Notes: generated by a model from the sequence alone, not told the origin. A stretch of DNA of 64,000 nt from Prorocentrum cordatum (GCA_963575745.1 CAUYUJ010014559.1:52501-116500), one strand, 5' to 3'; shown: positions 42,200 through 53,490, counted from the first letter of the stretch. Program-made: numbers and translations.

Positions 42200-42860
42200 G
42201 ACGGATGCTCTCGCCTCACCACTGGCCACATCCATTGTATCGACTTTGTGTCGGCCTTAACCCAAGCCGCATCCATGGTTGGCAGCGCAGGTCACATCCA
42301 TGATTGCGAATTTTGCTTTCGCATCTTCGTCGGCCACGTCAATGGTTGCGAACGTTGCTCTCGCTTCAGTGCCAGCCACATCCGTCATTGCGAGCGTCAC
42401 TCTCGCCTCAGCGCCAACCATATCCAAGACTACGACGGCTGCTGCCGCCCCAGTGCCAGCCATATCCATGATTGCGAACTTTGCTCTCGTCTCAACACTG
42501 GCCACATCCATGATTGCGAGTGTTGCTGTCGCCTTGGCGCTGGCAAAATCCGCGATTGCGAATGTTGCTCTGGCTTCAGCACCAGCCACATCCACGATTG
42601 CGAAAGTTGCTCTCGCCCTGGCGCTGGCCACATCCATGATTGCAAATGTTGCTGTCGCTTCAACGCCTGCCGCACCCACGATTACGAAAATTACTCTCGC
42701 CTTAGCGCCAGCAACATTCACGATTGCGAAAGTTGCTCTCGCCCTAGCGCCGGCCACGTCCATGATTGAGACTGTTTCTCGCCATAGCGCCAGCCACATC
42801 CATGATTGCGAAAGCTGCTCTCGCTTCAGCGCCGGCCAGATTCTTCATCGGAACCGAAGA
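42200..42860. repeat. 42-bp repeat array, right block
   Basis: About 15 units containing CATCCATGATTGCGAA and GTTGCTCTCGCCTCAGCGCC. TGATTGCG landmarks at 42301, 42343 and 42385 give exactly 42 bp. Because 42 is divisible by three, several frames stay open as 14-residue repeats; I do not call them genes. Confidence 0.92.
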
Positions 42861-43140
42861 GGAGTTAGTGATACAATTGGCATTTTTGAATTGCATGCGG
42901 CTGCATCGCCCCATTCTGGTGCAGCATTTGCTACAGCGCGCGCGTAACACACTGGTGTCGGCGAGCCGTTTGCCGCGTTAACTTTAGTGGGTCAGGTGAG
43001 TTTTGGCGCAATGTCGACAGGTCGTGGGACAGGATAGGGTAGGGATTGACTACGTTAGGGGAGGTTGTTACAAATTGTAAGGAACAGGGATGCAAGAGCA
43101 GGAGTAGGGAAGTAATTAGGGGGATAGGACGGGGAGGACG
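42861..43140. other. No gene seen
   Basis: Unique-looking sequence after the 42-bp array. Confidence 0.35.
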
Positions 43141-43380
43141 ACGACACCATGGGGAGGAAAAGGAGGCGGAATAATGGGTTGAAATTTGCATGTCGGTGGG
43201 GCGGGACAGTGATGAAATATGAGGATGGAAGAGGAGCAAGAAGTGGAGGGTTTCATGGCGGAGGAAGGGGGGGGATCAGGGGGGGAAGGACATGCAGGAA
43301 TGAGGAAGCGGAGGAGCAGGATGAAGATGAAATTGATGAGTAGCATGGGTAAAGAAGGGGAGAGAAGACGACGAGTAGTA
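43141..43380. repeat. Purine-rich GGA/GAG tract
   Basis: Imperfect simple sequence. 43400-43530 follows with a degenerate GGTTTCTGG / GGATGTTTTC repeat. Confidence 0.7.
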
Positions 43381-43530
43381 TCTGATGATATGTTGATATT
43401 CCCAGATATCACAAAATTTCCGAATATTCCAAAGGCCTTCTGAGGTTTCCAGATGTTCTTGGATGTTTTCTAAGGTTTCTGGCTGTGTCTGGAGTTTTTC
43501 GTGTTGTTTCGGATGGTTCGGGAAATGTAT

Positions 43531-44095
43531 TCTCCCTCTCCTCGACACTTCAACGCATGGGTAGCTGAAGACCAGATCCCCCTCGTCAGCAGGCACCACA
43601 TATCATGCACATGTCACATATTGCACACTCCCGTCCCATGCCCCTTTATCAGTCAGTGCATGTTGCCTTGTCCACCACAGCGGGCGCACCCTTTCAGAGG
43701 TGATGTTCCCACGGATCTGTACGGATATACCCTTCAACGTATTTAGCATGTGCGCCGAAATTCGATCTCGACATGTGCTCTGGTACTCAATCAAGGTTCG
43801 AATGAGTGGTAATGCACAGAGGGTCAGAGTGGAGGGCCGCCCTCAATGCATGCAGCTGAGCTTTGACAGCAGTGCGCGGCTCTGAGGCGAGAGCATGTCA
43901 TTGAAGAGAAGCACTAATTAGAGTGATTGTTGGGGGCTTCGAAATTGGAGGTGGAGGATGTGGGGGAGAGGACGAGGAGGGGCAGGTGAGAGCGTGGGAG
44001 AGCGGGGTAAGGGGTCAGGTCTCAGGAGGTCTTTGGGCTTCCGCGACGGCCCAGACAGGGCCACGAATCGAACGGCGACCTTCGGATGAATCCGT
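43531..44095. other. No gene seen
   Basis: Contains one unit resembling the end repeats of the duplicated block (43820-43910). Nothing else recognised. Confidence 0.35.
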
Positions 44096-44145
44096 TCTCA
44101 GAGCGTTCCAGAACTCCCTCAGAGCGTTTCGGAACGCTCTGAGAA
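44095..44145. repeat. 15-bp perfect inverted repeat
   Basis: TTCTCAGAGCGTTCC (44095-44109) pairs with GGAACGCTCTGAGAA (44131-44145); the loop contains another CTCAGAGCGTTTC. 44146-44479 holds no recognisable gene. Confidence 0.85.
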
Positions 44146-44479
44146 GGACGCGGCGCTTGAGACATCCTCCAGAGCCGCCGGATCTCAGAGATTCTCGATT
44201 AATCCCCACCCGATGTTATTCTCGTCCTGGCTTCGTGTTAGGAGGGGTCTGCGGTCTCCAGAGGCGTCCGGGGGTCCTCAGAGGCCCCACGGGAGTCCCA
44301 GGCGGGGCCCCGAAGCATTCTCAACCCTCGAGCCTCGGAGAAGTGTGGTCGGAGGCGGTTTCGCACCCCCCAAAACCCCGAGCTGCCCCATCGAGACCTT
44401 TCGTTTAGAGAAGGGGAGCCCAAGGATTCCCACCCAGAGGGGGCTCTTCGGGTGCAGCCCTATCCCAGGCAACGATAAA

Positions 44480-44670
44480 GGGGGATAGGTATAGGTGGGG
44501 GGGTGCATCGACCCCAATCGCCCATTCATCGCCGATAGATGCCCGACAGCCCCAACCTGCCCAGAATCGTGCGGATTTACGATCGGGGGTCTATCGCCGA
44601 TCCATGGGCGATGTATCGCTGACTACAGGTCGATGTTCCCCCCCTCTTCCAGTCCCCTCCAGTCATTGCC
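44480..44670. repeat. Dispersed repeat family C, copy 2
   Basis: Starts GGGGGATAGG, then CATCGACCCCAATCG, CATCGCCGATAGATG, CGTGCGGATTTACGATCGG, CTATCGCCGATCCATGGGCG, ATGTATCGCTGA and GGTCGATGTTCCCCCC. Rich in GATCGG and ATCGCCGAT palindromes. Confidence 0.85.
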
Positions 44671-44804
44671 CCTCACTATCGAGGTTGTGTGCGCCCCCCC
44701 CCTCTTGGCATGTATCCTTGGAGTTTGCCACAGATGACCTGGCCCGTCGAGGGTCCCACGTGATGTTGGGGGATTGGGGTCGCCATACCTCCCATTAGAG
44801 GATG

Positions 44805-45480
44805 GGGAGGGAGAGGAGGCGGAGCAGGAAGAAGAAGAGGAGGAGGAGGAGGAGGAGTTCACCTACACGTCCCACCAGGGCAAGGTCTAGAGGACGAGAG
44901 AAGCACGCGCAGCTCGAACAGCGAAGCAGCTCACGAGCGAACCATATCGGTTTTGAACGCAGGCAGGCTACCGAAGACGAAGCCCAAAGCAGGCATCATC
45001 CTGTGCAAAGAGCGGCCAGGGATCGGAGGAGAAGGATGAGGAATAGGGGGAGGAGGAGAAGGAGGAGGGGGGGAGGATGAGGAGGGGGGAGGAGGAGGAA
45101 GGGCAGGAGGGAAATAATGCTTTTCATAATGCTACAAGAAGATGAGGCAACCAGTTTCGCCTTGATCGTCCTCGAGGGTACGAGTCACTCTCCGAATTGC
45201 CGGGTGGTTGCCGGTTCCCTGTGGAATGACAGCCGAGACGGAAGGAGGAGGAGGAGGAAGAGGAGGAGGAGAAGGAGGAGCGGAGGAGACGGAGGAGGAG
45301 GAGGAGGAAGAGGAGGAGGAGGAGGAGGAGGAGGAGGAGGAGGAGGAGGAGGAGGGAAGGAGGATCATGAGGACGAGGGGGAGGAGGAGGTGGGAAGGAG
45401 GAGGAGCAGGAGAAGGAGGGGAAGAGAAGGCGCAGAGGAGGAGGAGGAGGAGGAAGAGGAGGAGGAGGAGGAAGAAGAAG
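44805..45480. repeat. GGA/GAG tracts upstream of the LINE
   Basis: Purine-rich runs at 44810-44870, 45030-45110 and 45238-45480. The part 45362-45432 is nearly identical to 49473-49542 on the other side of the LINE. Confidence 0.88.
45362..45432 (+). repeat. Flanking direct repeat of LINE, left
   Basis: About 70 bp: ATGAGGACGAGGGGGAGGAG then GTGGGAAGGAGGAGGAGCAG then GAGAAGGAGGGG-AAGAGAAGGCG. Differs from 49473-49542 at about two positions. Confidence 0.8.
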
Positions 45481-45529
45481 CGCGGGCCGGGGGGCGGGGG
45501 GCGGCCATGGCCCAGCCGCCGCCGCCGCC

Positions 45530-48500
45530 GTGACCTCGCGGCGAGCCCCGCGCCGCCGATGGCTGCCTGGCGGGCGAGTCTGCAGGGCGCCCGAGGACAC
45601 CGGGGGGAAATGCCACATCTGTCATGAGACGTTCGAACTCGACGAGTTGCGGCTTTCCCGCTCCGGCAACCCCCGGCGCCCCAAATTCGTCCATCCCAGG
45701 TGTTACGGACAGTGCTTAGGACCGTGGGCGGAGGTGGAGGGGTGGGCCGGTCTGCCGCCGGAGCGGCAGCAGGAGCTCGCCAGCTGGTGCGAGCCAGCGG
45801 CACCGCCGCCGCCCGCGCCAGGACTCCCCCCGCTGCCGCCGCCGGACGCTGGGGATGCTGTCCAGCCACGCCTGCCCCTGCACGAGCGGGACATCGACGA
45901 CAAGGGCTTGCGGAACATGGACTGGTGGGGGTCTCAGGCGGCCGCCCTGTCCACGGAGGCCCTCCTCACTGACCAGTGCGGCACGCTGGCCGAAGTGCCG
46001 ACGGCCCTCACGCACGCGGTGAACGAAGCCCGGGAGGCGGGAGCGGGTCACATCATCTGGAGATTCGGCGACGCGGACTCCTTGCTGGGCTGGCGCCATC
46101 TGCTCTGCTTCGATCGGCTCCTGTTCGGGGAGTTGCGCCGCGACGCGGAGGACAGCGCCAAGACCGTCCGCGAGAGGGTGGCCGAGCGATTGGACATGTT
46201 TTGGGCGGGGGAGTGGGACCAGCTCCTGTGCCTCACGTCGGCGCGGGTCAAAACACGTTCCGCCCAGAAAGGCTTGTCCGAAACCGTCCAGCACATCCGG
46301 CACCTCTTGCACAAGGGCGAGCTGGGGAGAGCGTGCCAGGCAGCTTGGGGCACGGTCAAGACCCAGGACGTGGGCACCACACGCCAGGCATTTCTCACAC
46401 AGCAGGGCTTGGGCGAGAACGTGGACCAAGTCGACGGGGGGGCGGAGGGGGACATTGATGCGGAGGAGGAGGCGGACGGGGAGGGGGACGCCGAGGCCCG
46501 TCTCAACCGTGCGCGCTCATTGGCAGCCGACGTGTCCACGCACCCCATGGGGAACTGGTCGCGAGTGCCGCGGGGAGCCGGTTCGGGCCCATTGGGTGAT
46601 CGTTTTGAACACTGGATGTCTCTCGCCCACGCGGGCATGAGCGGCGAGAACACCGCGCAGGTGCTGGGGGACCTGTGCATCTCCAAGCGGGACGCAGGCA
46701 CGATAGTGGTGGCATCTGGTACGGTCCCACGCGGACTGATCAGCCAGGCCGTGTGCGCCACGTGGAAGGCGGAGATCCGCAGCGTTGCCGGGCCCTACCA
46801 GTATGGCGTCCTGGAGCCGGGCGGGGCCGAAGCCTTGCAGAAAACGATCACCGCCCACGCAGAGTCGCACCCCGACTGGGCTTTCATCATCGCGGACGTC
46901 CAGTCAGCTTTCCGCCGCCTTCGCCGCATGCGCCTTTTCCGGGCTCTCCGCACGCGGTGCCCTGACCTGGAGTTGCTCGCCCAATCAATCTATGACCGGG
47001 GAGGGGTGCGCGCGGTCGCAGGGGAGGGCGAGGCCAGCTCCACGGTCGTCCAGCGGCTGGACCTGGACGAGGGTTACCCATTTTCCCTGGCGCTGTGGGG
47101 CATCTTCTTGGCGGGCCCCCTAGACGAGCTGAGCGCCCAGTTGCGCACGTTGCGCGTCGAGGCCATGTCGGTCGCCTTCTTGGATGACGTCTACCTGTGG
47201 CTGAGCCCCGCGCGCGCGCCTCCACAGCCCTCCGGTTCACGACGGAGCTCCTCGCGAACACGGGCCTCGAGGTTCACGCTGGGAAGACCAAGGTCTGGGT
47301 GCCGGCGGCCGCGGGCGAGCTGCCGGACGAGCTGCGCCACGTGGCCGTGCCGGCGCTACCCTGCCTGGCAGTGCCCTGCCGTTCAGGAGGAACCACGGGG
47401 TGACGGAGGAGGACGGCGACGATTGGCGCGACGTCACTGCCGGGGCGGGTGCCGCTGACGAGGTGCCTCGGGCCGCGACGCGCCTGAAAAATTTCAACGG
47501 GAGGTTCCAATCCTTAGTCATGGCGGGGCCCCCCATGCACGAGGATTTCGCGCTGCTGCCCAACTTCGTGAACGGCTCCACCACCTACGCCCAGAGAGCA
47601 CGACCAGGAGCTCCCGAGACGTGGACGCCTTACGACGACTGGGTCGTCCATTTCGTTGGCGAGTGGCTCGGCGGGCAGCTGTCTGCAGCGTCGCGGGCTG
47701 TGCTGTTTTTGCTCGTAAGAGAAGGAGGGGGCGGCTTCTCTTCTGCCGAGCGGCGCGCCGACCCGGCCACCTTGGGTTCTTGCACGTGGTGGACAGTCCT
47801 CGCCGCGGGCTTGTCCACGCTAGACGAGAGCGAGCGCGCCGCCCCAGGCTCCCACGCGGTGATTGCGCAGGCCCGCCAGCGCACGGGCACCCGCAGGCGT
47901 GCCGGCGGAGGGCCTACCTGACGCGGTCGGCCCAGCCCCGGGAGCGCCGGCAGCTGGGGCAGGCGCTCGACCTGGAGGGCGCGAGCCTTCTGCGCAGCCA
48001 GGGGGCGGAAGGGGGCGCGTGGCTACAAGTGCCTCGCCGCGACGAGCACGCGCTGGCCGATGACGAGTTTTGGGCGGCCTACCGCCGCCGCTTGCTCTTC
48101 GAGGACCCAGCGGGGCAGGGCGGGGCGCCGTGCCAACGCCGCTCACGCCGGACGGGCCGCCCGTGCGCATCGGTGGCGCGCCAGCGCTACGGGGGCCACG
48201 CCTGCTGGTGCGACAAGGGCCCGGGCTTCTGTGCAGGCGCAACAGATGCCGCGACGTGCTGGCAGCGTGGTGCAAACGAGAATGGGGAGAGGAAGAGGCA
48301 CTCACCGAGCAAGCGTGCCCAAGATGGGACCGCGCGCGCGCAGACGGCACCATGGAGAGGGCAGTCCTCGATCCTCGACGTGGCGATGCCGCACGACCCC
48401 GTCAGCTCCGGCCCCCTCGCCATCGACGTGAGCGCGGTCGGGGTCACCACACCAGACCCGGGTTTGGCAGCGGCCAGGTCTCGGCGCGACGGCCAGGCGG

Positions 48501-48745
48501 CCGCCGATCGGGAGCGAACAAAACACCAACGCTACCCGGGAGGCGGACTGCTGGCCGCCGCGCTCGAGACGGGCGGGCGGTGGGGCTCGGAGTTCCGCCG
48601 ATGGGCCAAGGCTGCGGCGCCCGGAGGCCTCCGGCGCGCGGAGGCGCTGGCCGACCTGCGCCAGAGCTTGGCCGCGGCCCTGCAGCGCGGGGTAGCCGCG
48701 CAGCTGCTCGCCAGCGCGGCCAGCCTCCCGCGCCCCTGGCACTAG
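45530..48745 (+). pseudogene. LINE reverse transcriptase with several frameshifts
   Basis: Copies RNA into DNA at a nicked target. The first part (45530-47212) is one open frame with no ATG near its start. It carries a C28-x2-C31, H55-x2-C58 zinc finger (45611-45703), an Asp/Glu-rich linker, and an RT core with DVQSAF near 46896 (motif A) and AFLDDVYL near 47174-47197 (motif C, both aspartates kept). Coding then moves to another frame (47197-47385, LANTGLEVHAGKTKVW) and a third (47386-47905, RFQSLVMAGPPMHEDFALLP). It returns to the first from about 47890, shifts near 48235-48365 (NRCRDVLAAWCKREWGEEEA) and returns again (SGPLAIDVSAVG) to the TAG at 48745. At least five frame changes make it inactive. 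No apurinic endonuclease domain is visible upstream. The assignment rests on RT motifs and overall order. Confidence 0.78.
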
Positions 48746-49366
48746 CTCCGTGCGTGGCGTACCCCGCCTTCCCCTCTTTCCTCCGCCCGCCTCCCCCCCT
48801 CGGCCCCCACTGTCTCCGCAGCCGGCCTCCGAGGGTCCCCCTCTCCCCCCAGGGTTTGGCCGTCCCCTCGGCTCCCCCTGGGGGTCGTCTCGACCCGTGG
48901 TCCGGCCCGTGCGCCTCCTTCCCTTCCTTTCCTTGCTCGGCTCCTTTGCCTTCCTCGGCTTGCTCCTCTCCCCCCCTCGTCCTCCTTCTGTGCCTTGCCC
49001 TTTCTTGGTGGTGTGTGTCTCTCTCGGCTTCTTTGTCTCCCTGCTTCCCCCTCCATGCGTCTCTCGGCCTGGTCGTCGTTGTCTTCGTTCCCCCCCCTTT
49101 CCTCCCCTCCCTCCCTCCTTCCTGCTCCTTGGTTTGCCCTCGCTGGCTCCCCTCGTCGTCCTGCTTGTCGGCCCGCCTTCGTTGGCCCCTTCGTGCTTAA
49201 TTAATTGGTGGCGACGCATGTAGAGTCCGCAGGGAAACGCGGAGCGTGTCCTAAGTGGCGCCGACTGTGTGGACGGACGCTCCTCTTTCTCTCCCCTTCG
49301 CTTCTTGTCCGCCCTCTCTTATCCCTTGCTCGCGTCTTGCCCGCTTTTCTCTCTTTTCAGCGAGAG
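48746..49366 (+). other. 3' untranslated part of the LINE
   Basis: Pyrimidine-rich and without gene signal. It contains TTAATTAATTGGTGGCGACG near 49197-49216 and ends at a GGA microsatellite. Confidence 0.5.
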
Positions 49367-49411
49367 GGGGAGGAGGAGGAGGAGGAGGAGGAGGAGGAGG
49401 AGAAGAGGAAA

Positions 49412-49449
<38 letters not shown>

Positions 49450-49545
49450 GGGAAGGAGGAGGAGGAGGAGAAGGATAATGAGGACGAGGGGGAGGAGGAG
49501 GTGGGAAGGAGGAGGAGCAGGAGAAGGAGGGAAGAGAAGGCGAAA
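49367..49545. repeat. GAG/GGA microsatellite with right LINE flank repeat
   Basis: Contains the second copy (49473-49542) of the segment at 45362-45432. Confidence 0.88.
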
Positions 49546-49547
49546 AG

Positions 49548-49576
49548 GATAATGATGAAGATGATGAAGATGATGC

Positions 49577-49658
<82 letters not shown>

Positions 49659-49662
49659 ATCT
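49548..49662. repeat. (GAT)n microsatellite
   Basis: About 35 ATG/GAT units, nearly pure. Confidence 0.97.
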
Positions 49663-50505
49663 TGGAGATACGGCGCGATCACCGCCGTCCGCGCGATCGC
49701 TGGAGACTCCAGCGCCTTCACGAAATGGTTGTCCATGCTCCTCTCCACGTTCACGAAGACGCTGCTCATGCTCCTCACCACGATCATGACTGACCTTACC
49801 CCCAAGAGCCGAGGCCATGAGATCCCTCAGCACCACCTCCTTTGTCACCTGCTGCCTCATCCTCCTGCTCGTGTGATACCGAGCCCAAATCGTAGAACTC
49901 GCAGCGCCCGCATTCGTCAGCCAGTGCCGGCGCCCTCGGCCGCTGCTCCAACCCTTTTGCGTAGGTGGCTAGGCAGAGTAACTGCGCTGGAAGAAAGCTA
50001 ACTGAACGGGGATACCGTTGTAGCGAATTCTGCCACAATGCAAGGAGAAGGGGGCATCACAGAAGAAACGGCCGAAGTAGAGAGGGACTGGAGCGAGGCC
50101 GCGCAGGGGGACGGGTCACGCCCGGAGCGCGTGGCGCAGTGGCGCGGCCGGCCCCGCCGGTGGGTCCGCGGCAGCTGCTGCACCACGGGGCCGGCGGCGG
50201 CGGGGGCAGTGCGGGGGCTGGAGCCATCCCAGTGGGAGAAGGGTGCAGAACGGTCAGTATGGAGCTTACAGGTGGTGGCCGCACGTTCCCCAGGGCGGGA
50301 GTGGGCGTGGCATCCCAGCAAAATGCTGGGGCGCAGGCGGCGGGCGGCAAGACCACGCCCTGGGCGCCAGCGCGGCGGCTGCGGGCAGCCCGTCAGCGCC
50401 CTGGCGGCGCGCGGAGGGAGGGAAGCAGGCGGCAGAGACAGAAGGGAACAGGGAACCCGCCGCTCCAACTCATTCAGCTCCTTTATGTTTGTATAGTTTT
50501 TCTTC
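49663..50505. other. No supported gene
   Basis: Open frames on both strands without domains. A minus-strand stretch next to the GAT run (SMSSVFVNVERSMDNHFV) looks somewhat protein-like but is short and runs into the microsatellite. Confidence 0.35.
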
Positions 50506-50713
50506 TTAGTGTTGTTCTTTTCCTGCGCCTACAACTTCGGCCCCGTCTTTTGACGTTTTGGCTCCTGACGCTCCTCCTCCGTGAACTGCTTGAACTGCTT
50601 CACGGTGGCCTTCGTGATGCAGGAGGCCGCCGCTTCCTGCGTGGTTGAGTCCGCACTTTACGTCTTGGCGGAGCTGGGGCAGGCGGCACACTCGGACTCG
50701 ACGTCGCGCTGGC

Positions 50714-51322
50714 TTACCAATGAACGGTGGGCACGTCCATGCTCAAGACCTTCGCGTACGGGCCCGTCATCTGGAAAATGCCCCGGGGAGGCGGCGTCGG
50801 AGCCCAAGCTTTTTTCCCCAGCGGCGCCTCCAGTGACGACATCGCGTGGTAAGGCAGGTCCGCAGGGAACCGATTGTTGTCCGTCGTCTTCTTGATTTTG
50901 TACTTCCGCTTCTTGCCCTTGCCATGGCCCTTGCCCTTTCTCTTGAGAGCGGTCGTGACCCTGGTCCCCATCTGAAGCCCAAGCGCCGTCGTAGAGGCCG
51001 AAGGGGGTGCAGCCAGTGAAGGAACAGGCAGCACCTCCTTGAAATGCGTACTGTCCTCCATGCCCGCAGGGAGGTGGGGCGCTGGCGGTGGCGAAGGCGG
51101 TCGGCAGATCTCGCGCACCCCGAGCTGTGTCTTCACAAGAAACGCCATAGGCCTTGCCAGAAGACGTTCCGTTTGCATTGCGCTGATGACGATGACGTCG
51201 CCATCGAAGGTTGTGAGTTTCTCAACGGCCCCATCCAAGACCAGATCAACAGGAAGCAGGATCCACATGCACAAGAAGCCGGAGAACAATATGTAGCCAA
51301 GACCAATCTTGACCGCCACCAT
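50714..51322 (-). CDS. Hypothetical protein, possibly a fragment
   Basis: I do not recognise it. The frame of 202 codons starts at an ATG (51322). Residues about 5-28 are hydrophobic, like a signal anchor. The middle is Pro/Ala-rich, followed by a strongly basic segment (KRKGKGHGKGKKRKYKIKKT). After the TAA at 50713-50711 another frame continues with protein-like sequence (ITKATVKQFKQFTEEERQEP, near 50610-50550) ending at a TAG. The gene may therefore be frameshifted or have an intron: GGTAAG overlaps the stop. It lies alone between microsatellites. Coding status is uncertain. Confidence 0.4.
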   Translation of the reverse strand: MVAVKIGLGYILFSGFLCMWILLPVDLVLDGAVEKLTTFDGDVIVISAMQTERLLARPMAFLVKTQLGVREICRPPSPPPAPHLPAGMEDSTHFKEVLPVPSLAAPPSASTTALGLQMGTRVTTALKRKGKGHGKGKKRKYKIKKTTDNNRFPADLPYHAMSSLEAPLGKKAWAPTPPPRGIFQMTGPYAKVLSMDVPTVHW

Positions 51323-51434
51323 GCGCGGCGGCCCTCAAGCCGCACAGAACATTTGTTCCATTGCGGGCCCTCCGCGCGCGAACCCAGACGCCGTAGCTCG
51401 TGGCCTACTGTGCTCGAGTCGAGAAGTGTCTTGA

Positions 51435-51665
51435 AGGGGAGGAGGAGGAGGAGGCGAGGACGAGGGGGTGGGGAAGGAGGAGGAGGAGGAGGAGGTCGAG
51501 GAGGAAGAGGAGGAGGAGGGTGAGGAGGAGGAGGAGGAGGGGGAGGAGGAGGAGGAGGAGGAGGAGAAGGAGGATGAGGAGGAGCAGGAGGAGGAGCAGG
51601 AGGGGGAGGAGGAGGAGGAGGAGGAGAAGGAGGAGGAAGAAGGGAGGGGGAGCGGGAGAAAGAGG
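51435..51665. repeat. GAG/GGA microsatellite
   Basis: Purine-rich simple sequence. 51666-52200 after it has no supported gene. Confidence 0.93.
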
Positions 51666-52202
51666 ATGGGACAGTGGAGAAGGGGGAGGGGGAGGAGGCA
51701 CCGGGCCGCAGCCCTTTGCGTGGCCCCGAGGCGGCTCGCTGCTCAGCATCGGCAGCATCGCGGGCGTCACGTTCATGGGCATGGAGGACGTGGGCTTCCT
51801 CTGGCACGCCACGCCCCCTCTCGCGCGGCCCCCTCGTCCCCTTCCTCCTGTTGCCTGTTGCCTGATGGCTAAAGTGTCGTGCCGACGCAGCCCTCACCAC
51901 CCAGGGCTGGTCGGCACTGGGATGGGTGATCAAACTAATGCCAGGTGACCCCTGGAGCACCGCTCCAGTGCCACCGGCGACACACGTGGTAACGTGTGGC
52001 TGGGAGTACGATATGAAAGGTGAACAGACAGGAGAAGGAGGAGGGGTAGAAAGGGGAGACATCGAACCAATAATCATAACCTCAAGAGAAATAGACCGTA
52101 GCACCCCGCAATTGCGGATAAGAGTGAGGGGGCGGGCGCGGGCGACGCGGGCGTCGTCGAGCCGGCGGACCTCGTGGCCCCCACCTTCCTTGTCGATGGC
52201 GC

Positions 52203-52550
52203 TCTCTTCCACCTCCTCCTCCTCCTCCTTCTCCTCCTCTTCCTCCTCCTTCTCCTCCTCCTCTTCCTCGTCCTCATCGTCATCGTCATTCTCCTCCTCC
52301 ACCTCGTCCTCCTCCTCCTCCTCTTCTTCCTCGTCCTCCCTCTCCCCCCCTCGTCTTTTCATCATGGTCCTCCCATTGTCGTCCTCCCCCTCATCGGCCT
52401 CCATCATCGTCCTCCCATTGTCGTCCATCATCATCATCATCCTCCCCATCCTCCACCTCCTCGTCCTCCTCCTCCCCCTCCTCCCCCTCCTCCCCCTCGT
52501 CCTCCTGCTCCTCCTTTTCTTTCTTCACGTTTCCCTTACATCCTCTCTTC
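52203..52550. repeat. CTC/CCT microsatellite
   Basis: Pyrimidine-rich with TCATCATCA interruptions. It is complementary in type to the GAG tract at 51435-51665, and 52551-52780 shows no gene. Confidence 0.93.
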
Positions 52551-52781
52551 TTCCACGTTCTCCTCGTCCCCTGTTTACTCATCCTGCCTCCCCCTCCTTT
52601 CCCAAGATAACTGCAACGCAATCCTTTTTTCCACGTTATGCTCCCCGCCTTCTCTGATCAAGGCAGCTCGGCAGGGCAAAGTTGCTGGACGGGCTGGCGT
52701 GGATGTGCGGGACGTGAAGAGGTCCTTGCGGGATCAGACGGCATGCAAGAATCCGCCGCCGCGCTTGTGCGGCATTGGTTT

Positions 52782-53215
52782 GTACAGTGAACGTGGTTTA
52801 GGTCGCGGGTGGGTCGCGGGCTCTCCACCTCCACCTGGAAGGAATGCAAAAGCAGCCCGCCGCAAGCGCCAAAAAAAATGGTTCGTACACGGAACGAGGT
52901 TTGGGTCGCGGGTGGGCCGCGGGTTCTCCACAGGAACGAATGCAAAGGATGCCCGCCGCAGGCGCCGAAAATGTGGTTTGTACCCTGAACGTGGTCGCGG
53001 GTGGGCCGCGGGCTCTCCACCTGAAACGAATGCAAAATATGCCCGCCGCAGGCGCCGAAAAATGTGGTTTGTACCCTGAACGCGGTTTGGGTCGCGGGTT
53101 GGTCGCGAGTTGGTCACGGGATGTGTCGCGGGCTCTCCACTTGGAAGGAATGCAAAAAAAGCCCGCCGCAGGCGCCGAAAATTGTGGTTTGTACCTTGAA
53201 CGTGGTTTGGGTCGA
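52782..53215. repeat. Four-unit tandem repeat of about 90-120 bp
   Basis: Units begin TTTGTAC-x-TGAACGTGGTTTGG, contain GTCGCGGGTGGG and CGGGCTCTCCACCT, and end GCCCGCCGCAGGCGCCGAAAA. Starts near 52780, 52882, 52977 and 53068, with a partial at 53188. Confidence 0.88.
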
Positions 53216-53445
53216 AGGTGGGTCGCGGGGTAGGTCGCGGGTGGGTCGCGGGTGGGTCGCGGGTGGGTCGCGGGTGGGTCGCGGGTGGGTCGCGGGGTGG
53301 GCCGCGGGGGGGTCGCGGGGTGGGTCGCGGGTTGGGTCGCGGGGTGGGTCGCGGGTGGGTCGCGGGGTGGGTCGCGGGGTGGGTCGCGGGGTGGGTCGCG
53401 GGTGGGTCGCGGGGGGTCGCGGGTGGGTCGCGGGTGGGGTGGGAC
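53215..53445. repeat. GGTGGGTCGCGG minisatellite
   Basis: About 18 units of 12-13 bp. This motif is already present inside the preceding longer units, so the minisatellite probably expanded from one of them. Confidence 0.93.
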
Positions 53446-53449
53446 GACG

Positions 53450-53490
53450 ACAACAAACAACAACAACAACAAACAACAACAACAACAAGA
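53450..53490. repeat. (CAA)n microsatellite
   Basis: CAACAACAAACAACAAC directly after the minisatellite. 53495-53760 shows no gene. Confidence 0.9.

Larger units (their letters stand above)
45433..49366 (+). mobile_element. LINE-type (non-LTR) retroelement, decayed
   Basis: A reverse transcriptase frame with N-terminal zinc finger and C-terminal domain, then a pyrimidine-rich 3' part (48746-49366), lying between two copies of the same GGA-rich segment. Boundaries are taken from those copies and are approximate. Confidence 0.7.

Noticed and set aside
37450-42860. CRISPR-like array in the regularly spaced 42-bp and 66-bp repeats
   Set aside because: Units are contiguous and diverged, with no unique spacers, and the genome is eukaryotic.
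42041-42947. HDCE-x-CSR-type 14-residue repeat protein
   Set aside because: Several frames of both strands are equally open because 42 is divisible by three. No start, signal or flanking domain supports one.
51133-52449. 438-codon minus frame
   Set aside because: It is mostly translation of GAG/CTC microsatellites, with an N-terminal Asp/Glu-rich and C-terminal Pro-rich part and no domain.
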